A stretch of DNA of 10,240 nucleotides from positions 1 to 10,240 of the forward strand of contig JAUPKV010000044.1 in the NCBI GenBank assembly GCA_030837265.1, written 5' to 3'. The translations under genes were made by a program, and so were the position numbers. Source of the DNA: Methanobacteriota archaeon. Its GTDB lineage: Archaea; Halobacteriota; Methanosarcinia; Methanosarcinales; Methanosarcinaceae. The notes under the pieces are model-generated. The model did not search any database and was not told where the DNA came from. It worked only from the letters and a program-made list of their open reading frames with translations. Shown piece after piece: positions 5,015-10,240 of this stretch (position 1 is the stretch's first letter; every line of letters starts with the position of its first letter).

Positions 5015-6442
5015 TCAAAAATCGACGTCTTCTGTCTTTTTAACATTCGGTCCTTCTTTAGTATCCTGCACAATATAACCTAGTGATTTTATTTTCTCCC
5101 TGAGAGCATCTGAGATTGTCCATTCCTTCTTTTTTCTGGCACTTTCACGCTCCTCAACGAGTTTCAACACCTCATCCGGAATCTTCTCCGTTCTTGTTTC
5201 TGAAATAAGGCCCAAAACATCCAGAAATTGCCGGTAAAGAGAGTAGAGCCCTCTCAAAACCTGCTTGTTTCTCCCTGTTTCCAGGTACTGATTAGATCTC
5301 TGAGAAAGTCGCCTGAGAACACTTATGGCTTTGAGGGTATTGAAATCATTTTCAAGTGCTTCCCTGAACTCAGTTTCAATTTCCGGAAGGGCTGTAAGGA
5401 CTTCTTCATCTTCAGGATAAGAACTATCCTCTGCATTTCTCAGGGCAAATTCAAGGTTTTCGAATGTTTCTTTAAGCTTAAAATAGTTGTTTTTTGCATT
5501 TTCTGCAAAAGTGGCGGAATAATCCAGTTTTTTCCTGTAATGAACGGAAAGGAACATAAAACGTACGACATCTCCACCGTACTTAACAACTATCTCGGGC
5601 AGTGTGAAGACATTCCCTCTGGATTTGCTCATCTTTTCCCCCTCTACTATTAGATGCTCCCCATGCACCCAGTTACGAACAAAGGGCTTTCCGGTTGCGC
5701 CTTCTGACTGAGCTATCTCGTTTTCATGATGAGGAAAAATCAGGTCTACACCCCCCGTATGTATATCCAGGGTAGGCCCGAAATTGTTCATAGCCATAAC
5801 AGAGCATTCTATATGCCATCCGGGGCGAATTTTTCCCCATGGACTCTCATAATAAATCTCCCTTTCAATCTCTTCGGGCGTGGAAGCCTTCAGTAAAGCA
5901 AAGTCGCGGGGATTATCCTTATCATATTCATCTACGTCCACCGACGCACCAATTTTGATCTTATTAAAGTCGATCTTCGAAAGCTTTCCATAGTCCGGGA
6001 ATCCGGAAATCCTGTAATAGACCGATCCGTTTTTCTCATAAGCCAGACCCTTTTCCATCAGTTCCTGTGTAAGTCCGATCATGCCGTCAACGTTTTCAGT
6101 AGCCTTCGGATATGCTGAAGCCCTCTTTATATTAAGCATATCAAGTCCTTTAAAGAATTCAACTGTGTATTTCTCCGTAAAGTCTTCAAGGGACATTCCC
6201 GCAGCTTTTGAGTCCCGGATCGTTTTATCATCGATATCAGTAATATTCATTACAAGTTTTACCCTGTACCCCAGGTATTCAAGTATTCTTACTATGTTAT
6301 CTGTCATCAAAAAGCTGCGATAATTACCTATATGCGGCATATTATAGACCGTGGGCCCGCAGGCATAAATCGAAACCTCACCTTCCTTTAAAGGTCTGAA
6401 AATCCCCTTTTCTCGCCTCAGGGTATTATATACCTGTAACAT
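5015..6442 (-). CDS. cysS: Cysteinyl-tRNA synthetase, 475 aa
   Basis: A class I aminoacyl-tRNA synthetase that activates cysteine with ATP and loads it on tRNA-Cys in the cytoplasm. The Rossmann core starts with [15 protein letters not shown], containing the HIGH-type motif HIGN at 37-40. The KMSKS loop is intact at 270-274 ([10 protein letters not shown]). The zinc ligands that read cysteine are all present: Cys28, Cys213, His238 and Glu242, matching E. coli C28, C209, H234 and E238. The C-terminal anticodon-binding helices extend to the end, and the length is slightly above the 461 residues of E. coli. The ATG at 6442 has AGAGG eight bases upstream. Methanosarcina species are known to keep this enzyme alongside the SepRS/SepCysS route, while several other methanogens lack it. 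The product looks complete and functional. Confidence 0.98.
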   Translation of the reverse strand: MLQVYNTLRREKGIFRPLKEGEVSIYACGPTVYNMPHIGNYRSFLMTDNIVRILEYLGYRVKLVMNITDIDDKTIRDSKAAGMSLEDFTEKYTVEFFKGLDMLNIKRASAYPKATENVDGMIGLTQELMEKGLAYEKNGSVYYRISGFPDYGKLSKIDFNKIKIGASVDVDEYDKDNPRDFALLKASTPEEIEREIYYESPWGKIRPGWHIECSVMAMNNFGPTLDIHTGGVDLIFPHHENEIAQSEGATGKPFVRNWVHGEHLIVEGEKMSKSRGNVFTLPEIVVKYGGDVVRFMFLSVHYRKKLDYSATFAENAKNNYFKLKETFENLEFALRNAEDSSYPEDEEVLTALPEIETEFREALENDFNTLKAISVLRRLSQRSNQYLETGRNKQVLRGLYSLYRQFLDVLGLISETRTEKIPDEVLKLVEERESARKKKEWTISDALREKIKSLGYIVQDTKEGPNVKKTEDVDF

Positions 6443-6683
6443 CGTTGATGCCTCTTATCGTTGAAAATCCAAAGAACATTGAATAAGGATAGATTGAAAA
6501 TTTGTTTATCTCTTTCGACCGGATGAAGTGTCCAATCTCGTTTTGCAAAATTTCTCTTTCCCCTTTCCCTTAATTCTAATATTGCCTAATTCGCTAATGC
6601 CTTATCATATTGTACTTATTAGTTTAATGTCTTACTGTCTAGTATTCACTACTACTTTTTCACATTACTAATCGTGTAAAAAA
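6443..6683. other. Intergenic region between cysS and the Maf gene
   Basis: This AT-rich 241-base gap must contain the cysS promoter or leader. No single TATA box stands out. A run of six Ts on the minus strand directly after the Maf stop codon (6678-6683) may end that transcript. Short repeated words (CTAATATTGCC, GCTAATGCC near 6578-6602) are seen, without recognisable structure. No tRNA or small gene was found. Confidence 0.4.
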
Positions 6684-7277
6684 TCAGCAGAATCTTTTCT
6701 CAAAGATCGAAACTCCAAAGCTCTCCAGCATTTTTCCAAGCCTGAACAGAGGAAGTCCGACTACATTAAAAAAGTCCCCCTCGATTCTTTCTATAAAGAT
6801 TGCGCCTTTACCCTGAGCAGCAAAAGCTCCGGCTTTGTCGAGAGGTTCTCCTGTCCTGATATAGGCTAAAATCTGTTCCCTGCTCATTTTCGCCATCCAG
6901 ACGAATGTGGTTTCGAATTCGCTTATTTTTTCCCCAGTGCTAAGATCAAGGACTGTAAGCCCGGTTATTACTTTAAAACTCTGCCCGCTAAGCTTTGTCA
7001 ACATTTCTTCGGCTTTTTCAGGAGAATGAGGCTTTCCAAGGATTTCGTTATCATAGATAACTGACGTATCGGCCGAAATCACGAGTCCGGCATCGAAGTG
7101 TTGAGCCACGCTTCTGGCCTTTTCGACGGAGTGCTTCAGGAGAAGCGCCTCATGACTTAAATCAGGATGAGGTGGCTCTTCATAGGAACTGGGACATACC
7201 TGGAAATTATCCCCTATTAGCTGCCTGAGCATTTCTCTTCGCCTGGGTGATGCCGAAGCAAGTATAATCTGACGCAT
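6684..7277 (-). CDS. Maf-family nucleoside triphosphate pyrophosphatase, 197 aa
   Basis: A cytoplasmic house-cleaning enzyme expected to hydrolyse dTTP, UTP or modified nucleotides to the monophosphate and pyrophosphate. The N-terminus [14 protein letters not shown] (4-17) is the Maf signature loop. VISADTSV (67-73) carries the probable catalytic Asp70, GKP is at 81-83, and [20 protein letters not shown] at 142-161 with [13 protein letters not shown] (165-177) completes the site. The DKAG and QG pattern resembles the dTTP/UTP-specific YhdE-type group, with Phe152 where Tyr is more common. Length is normal for the family. No Shine-Dalgarno site precedes the ATG at 7277, but a TATA-like element lies 26 bases before it, so the message may be leaderless. 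It follows the antiporter gene by 45 bases and may also be read through from it. Substrate choice is inferred. Confidence 0.93.
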   Translation of the reverse strand: MRQIILASASPRRREMLRQLIGDNFQVCPSSYEEPPHPDLSHEALLLKHSVEKARSVAQHFDAGLVISADTSVIYDNEILGKPHSPEKAEEMLTKLSGQSFKVITGLTVLDLSTGEKISEFETTFVWMAKMSREQILAYIRTGEPLDKAGAFAAQGKGAIFIERIEGDFFNVVGLPLFRLGKMLESFGVSIFEKRFC

Positions 7278-7297
7278 GGTAGGAAATCAGGATAGTC

Positions 7298-7308
7298 GGA
7301 TATAATTG
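7298..7308 (-). promoter_or_regulatory. TATA-like box suggesting a leaderless Maf transcript
   Basis: The minus strand reads CAATTATATCC, centred about 26 bases before the ATG at 7277. In archaea transcription starts roughly that far from the TATA box, so the transcript would begin at or near the start codon, which agrees with the absence of a ribosome site there. Confidence 0.4.
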
Positions 7309-7322
7309 TGTTGAAGTGGCGC

Positions 7323-9341
7323 TCATGCATGTACATTTTCAAAGAACTTTCTTACATTGAATAGGTCCTCAGGCTTTCCTAAAAGTATACAGGCATCTTT
7401 CTCCTGAAGTTTAAAGTTTCCTTCCGGAGTGTAAATCATATCCGAGCCCCTGCGAACGGAAAGTATGGTCACACCATGTTTTTTCCTGAATTCCAGATCG
7501 GCAAGGGTTTTTCCGTCAAAATTGGAGCTTTTTCCGACTTTGACGACCTGGATATCGATACCCGGAAGCCCGTCCTTTATGCTGAATCCACTATCGATAC
7601 CAGTGCCTGTGGACAGTTTCCGCAACATCCTGTAGCCATTAGCCCGAACATCAGTTACCAATTTTTCTATGTCTTCCCTAGGGACAAGATACTGTTCAAG
7701 AAGGCGTACAAAGATCTCTACCGAAGTCTCATATTCTTCAGGCACGATTTCGTCCACACCGAGAGCGTTTAGATGTTTCATTTCCTTAAGGTCATGTACC
7801 TTTGCAATTATACAGACATTGGGATTCAATTCCTTTGCAGTTTCTACTATTTTCCTTACAGCTGCAGAATCCGATATTCCTATGATGAGGACTCTCGCAT
7901 TTTTGACGTCTGCATGCTCCAGTACAGCCCCAAGAGTCGCATCTCCATAGTATATCTTTTCTCCTATTTTTTTTCCTTCCTCAACAATATCGGGGTTTGC
8001 TTCAATAACAACATGTGGGATACCTGCTGTTTTTGCAGCTTTGGTGATCGTCTTTCCCAAAAAACCGAATCCTACAACTATAAGATGGTCCTTTATCCCG
8101 GTCTCTATTTTTTCTTCTGCAAGGGACTCCGAGTATATGCCGTTAACAAACCTCATGCCTAAAGGCGTACTTGAAACTTTTTTGACAATATAATCCGCAG
8201 GTTTGTAAGAAGCGTTCATTAACAAAGGCGTAACTCCCATAGTGATAATAGCGACCGCCAGAAATGCCTGGTATGTCTCTTCAGATAAAAGAGAGTAATC
8301 AACACCCAGTCTGGAAAGGACAAAGGAGAATTCTCCTACCTGTGAGAGGGCAACCCCTGTCAATATGGTTGTACGGAGCGGGCACCCCAGGAGGATGGTT
8401 GTAGCAGCACTTGCTGCCGATTTAACTATAATAAGAAAGATGGATGCCATAATTATGATCAGGAGATTCTCACGTAAATACCCTATATCGAGAAGCATAC
8501 CTACGGACACGAAAAAGAAGCTCATGAACATGTCTCTCAGAGGTACTATGTTACCCATTGCCTGCTGGCTGTATTGGGAACCGGATATTAAGATCCCTGC
8601 TAGAAAGGCTCCCAGAGCAAGAGAGAGTCCGATACTGTAAGTAAATATAGCTGCGGTCAGACAAATAAAAACAACACTTACCAGGAACAACTCTTTATTG
8701 CCGGTCCGGCCTACGTAATAGAATATCCTTGGAACCACAAATTTAGCACTCACAATAAAAACCAGGATAATTAAAGAACCTTTAAGAAAAACAGTTGAGA
8801 ATGAACCTTCAAAACTTACAGAACTTCCGGCAAGCAATGGAGTAAGCAGGATGAGAGGCACAATAGCCAGGTCTTGAAATATCAGGATAGCAAGCGAGGT
8901 TTTCCCATGAAGAGAATAAACTTCGTTTCTTTCCTGGAGGACTTTTAGTACTATTGCTGTACTGCTGAGTGAAATCAAAAAACCCAGAAACGTGGCAGTA
9001 GCAGGACTGAAGCCCAAAGCTGTACACACAATAAGAGTAAGTGTTGTTGTGAAGACAATCTGGAAAGTTCCACCCAAAAACAAGTCCTTCTTCATTTTCC
9101 AGAGTTCTTTTAAGGAAAGGTCGACTCCTATCGTAAAAAGCAGAAAGATTACACCAAGATCAGAACTCAGACCGCCCCCATTCGACCCTAAACTTAAAAT
9201 TCCGAGCCCGGACTGCCCGATTAGAACTCCGGTTACAAGAAAACCAAGTACAGGAGGGACTTGAAATCTGTAAAATATAGTAAGAACGAAGATGGCAAAG
9301 CCGAGAATTATATCGACGTTCGCCAGTAACGGGTCTACCAT
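7323..9341 (-). CDS. Kef/CPA2-type cation:proton antiporter with C-terminal RCK domains, 672 aa
   Basis: A predicted membrane antiporter or ligand-gated potassium efflux system. Residues about 8-375 are a Na+/H+ exchanger (CPA2) domain with a dozen or so hydrophobic segments; the family signatures LFTIGVDLSL (68-77), the FQDLAIVP ion-site motif with Asp157 (155-162), GAFLAGIL (244-251) and SQVGEFSFVL (333-342) are all present. A linker leads to a TrkA-N/RCK domain (about 418-535) with the nucleotide-binding GFGFLG (424-429), an acidic residue Glu447 ending strand two, and YGDAT at 465-469. A TrkA-C domain occupies about 585-668. The strong GGAGGAG site at 9349-9355, seven bases upstream, sets the start at 9341. 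NAD(H) or nucleotide control of gating is known for relatives; the transported ion cannot be told from sequence. The gene appears intact. Confidence 0.95.
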   Translation of the reverse strand: MVDPLLANVDIILGFAIFVLTIFYRFQVPPVLGFLVTGVLIGQSGLGILSLGSNGGGLSSDLGVIFLLFTIGVDLSLKELWKMKKDLFLGGTFQIVFTTTLTLIVCTALGFSPATATFLGFLISLSSTAIVLKVLQERNEVYSLHGKTSLAILIFQDLAIVPLILLTPLLAGSSVSFEGSFSTVFLKGSLIILVFIVSAKFVVPRIFYYVGRTGNKELFLVSVVFICLTAAIFTYSIGLSLALGAFLAGILISGSQYSQQAMGNIVPLRDMFMSFFFVSVGMLLDIGYLRENLLIIIMASIFLIIVKSAASAATTILLGCPLRTTILTGVALSQVGEFSFVLSRLGVDYSLLSEETYQAFLAVAIITMGVTPLLMNASYKPADYIVKKVSSTPLGMRFVNGIYSESLAEEKIETGIKDHLIVVGFGFLGKTITKAAKTAGIPHVVIEANPDIVEEGKKIGEKIYYGDATLGAVLEHADVKNARVLIIGISDSAAVRKIVETAKELNPNVCIIAKVHDLKEMKHLNALGVDEIVPEEYETSVEIFVRLLEQYLVPREDIEKLVTDVRANGYRMLRKLSTGTGIDSGFSIKDGLPGIDIQVVKVGKSSNFDGKTLADLEFRKKHGVTILSVRRGSDMIYTPEGNFKLQEKDACILLGKPEDLFNVRKFFENVHA

Positions 9342-9348
9342 TTTTTTT

Positions 9349-9355
9349 CTCCTCC
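9349..9355 (-). promoter_or_regulatory. Strong ribosome binding site of the antiporter
   Basis: GGAGGAG on the minus strand is followed by seven As and then the ATG at 9341. It decides the start and suggests efficient translation. Confidence 0.75.
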
Positions 9356-9444
9356 GAGTAAAAACAAAATTCTTAAGCTCTGCAAAATCCTGAAGTCATC
9401 ATGATAGACCTGGGCATAATCTAACACTTACACTCACAAACTCC

Positions 9445-9456
9445 AAATTATTTAAC
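9445..9456 (-). promoter_or_regulatory. TATA-like box for the antiporter gene
   Basis: The minus strand reads GTTAAATAATTT, predicting a transcript start near 9425 and a leader of about 85 bases. The adjacent near-palindrome at 9463-9479 is just upstream of it and could be a regulator site. CAAATATTTG in that palindrome is an alternative TATA element. Confidence 0.3.
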
Positions 9457-9611
9457 TGTAAATGTACAAATATTTGACAACAGATATATTATTTTCGGTA
9501 CTTCTTAAAAATTAACAAAATAGTGAATCTCTTCTTTATTGTTTCAATTAAAAATAGTTTAGAATCTGAATTAACCCGAATGCTATTTTTCATCTTTCAA
9601 ATAACCGTCAG

Positions 9612-9620
9612 AAATATTAT
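9612..9620 (+). promoter_or_regulatory. TATA-like box suggesting a leaderless hydrolase transcript
   Basis: AAATATTAT is centred about 27 bases before the ATG at 9643, the distance expected between TATA box and transcript start. It supports the internal start over the longer frame beginning at 9523. Confidence 0.35.
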
Positions 9621-9642
9621 TGTTGGAAACTCCATTAGCAGT

Positions 9643-10191
9643 ATGAAAGCAGCTCTTCTTCTTATTGATATTCAGAATGACTATTTCCCATGCGGCAAAA
9701 TGGAACTTGTCGAGATGGAAGAAGCCGCAAAAAAGGCAGCCGAACTCCTTAAAGCATTCCGTACCGCAGGCAAACCGGTTTTCTTTATCAAGCATCTCTC
9801 TACAAGACCAGACGCCACATTCTTCATACCCGGAACTCAGGGAACGGATATTCATTCGAGCGTGAAACCTCTAGTAGACGAAACGATCATTGAGAAAAAT
9901 TTCCCTAACAGTTTTTTTCAGACCGAACTTCTTTCCTCACTTAAAGAATCAAATATCACAGACCTTGTAATATGTGGGGCAATGAGCCATATGTGTATAG
10001 ATACCACAGTCAGAGCTGCTAAAGAGCTTGGCTTTAATTGTATCCTCGTTTCTGATGCCTGTGCTACCCGCAACCTTAAATTCGGAGATGAAATTCTGCC
10101 TGCGCAGGAAGTTCATGCGGTGTTCATGGCAGCGCTTGATGGTATGTTTGCAACTGTCAAAAACGAGTACGAGTTCCTTGCATCAAAATAA
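9643..10191 (+). CDS. Cysteine hydrolase, isochorismatase/nicotinamidase superfamily, 182 aa
   Basis: A cytoplasmic alpha/beta hydrolase of the isochorismatase-like superfamily, whose members cleave nicotinamide, isochorismate, N-carbamoyl amines or related substrates. With the start at 9643 the protein opens MKAALLLIDIQNDYFPCG, the normal first strand of the family. The catalytic triad is visible as Asp9 (LIDIQ), Lys85 (IIEKNFPNSF) and nucleophile Cys117 in GAMSHMCIDTT, the usual cis-peptide and cysteine loop. HAVFMAALDGMFATV near the C-terminus is also typical. I reject the longer frame from the GTG at 9523 because its extra 40 residues precede the conserved first strand and have no ribosome site. 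No clear Shine-Dalgarno site precedes 9643, but a TATA-like element 27 bases upstream suggests a leaderless message. The metal-binding Asp-x-His motif of true nicotinamidases is not evident, so the substrate is left open. Confidence 0.9.
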   Translation: MKAALLLIDIQNDYFPCGKMELVEMEEAAKKAAELLKAFRTAGKPVFFIKHLSTRPDATFFIPGTQGTDIHSSVKPLVDETIIEKNFPNSFFQTELLSSLKESNITDLVICGAMSHMCIDTTVRAAKELGFNCILVSDACATRNLKFGDEILPAQEVHAVFMAALDGMFATVKNEYEFLASK

Positions 10192-10240
10192 GTTAAGTTG
10201 CTCTGCCACGTTGACAGAAGTGGTTATTGGGATTTGCAAG

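Larger units (their letters stand above)
9342..9642. other. Divergent intergenic region between antiporter and hydrolase
   Basis: This 301-base AT-rich region carries promoters in both directions. It includes TATA-like elements for each gene and a near-palindrome TGTACAAATATTTGACA (9463-9479). The plus frame is open from a GTG at 9523, but that stretch (for example FFIVSIKNSLESELTRM) lacks a ribosome site and lies outside the hydrolase fold, so I treat it as non-coding. Confidence 0.5.

Noticed and set aside
4888..7323. One long minus-strand operon from the antiporter to the protease
   Set aside because: The 241-base gap before cysS and the separate TATA-like elements before the Maf gene and the protease point to independent transcripts.
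7476..8162. Several open plus-strand frames of about 90-130 codons inside the antiporter gene
   Set aside because: They are shadows of the minus-strand gene, which has a complete and recognisable domain structure. They have no family features of their own.

Overview
The window looks like chromosomal DNA of a methanogenic archaeon, most probably Methanosarcina or a close relative. The supporting signs are AT-rich intergenic regions with archaeal TATA boxes about 25 bases before inferred transcript starts, Shine-Dalgarno sites matching the archaeal 16S tail (AGGAGTGAT, GAGGTG, GGAGGAG), a membrane-anchored S16/Lon-like serine protease of the archaeal COG1750 type, and a secreted protein rich in N-glycosylation sequons. 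The genus is inferred from gene content and sequence style; no search was run. None of the assigned genes ends in TAG, which fits a pyrrolysine-using lineage but is weak evidence from so few genes.

Layout. Positions 16-662 (minus) hold two small unknown genes joined by a TGATG stop/start overlap. The second contains an in-frame TAG at codon 16 followed by 77 open codons, so it is either a pyrrolysine-type readthrough gene or a recently broken one. Positions 663-1322 are a long non-coding stretch ending in five tandem 20-bp repeats, each carrying a Shine-Dalgarno-like core, directly before a 70-residue plus-strand gene with a possible winged-helix fold. Positions 1691-2434 (minus) encode an endonuclease III/MagIII-like DNA glycosylase with an unusual insertion. 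Positions 2710-3837 (plus) encode a secreted beta-rich protein of unknown function, ending at a hairpin plus T-tract terminator. It converges on the S16-type membrane protease (3966-4898, minus), which lies downstream of cysteinyl-tRNA synthetase (5015-6442, minus). Next come a Maf-family nucleotide pyrophosphatase (6684-7277, minus) and a 672-residue Kef/CPA2 cation:proton antiporter with a C-terminal RCK module (7323-9341, minus). A cysteine hydrolase of the isochorismatase/nicotinamidase superfamily (9643-10191, plus) is divergently placed.

Most genes are housekeeping or maintenance functions: DNA base repair, tRNA charging, nucleotide-pool sanitation, ion homeostasis and protein quality control at the membrane. 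Nearly every one has its own TATA-like element, so the minus-strand run from 9341 to 3966 is probably several transcripts rather than one operon. I see no insertion sequence, CRISPR array, rRNA or tRNA. The parts most worth a second look are the amber-interrupted gene pair at the left edge, the 20-bp repeat array in the leader of the 70-residue gene, and the duplicated start region with a ten-codon upstream ORF before the protease.
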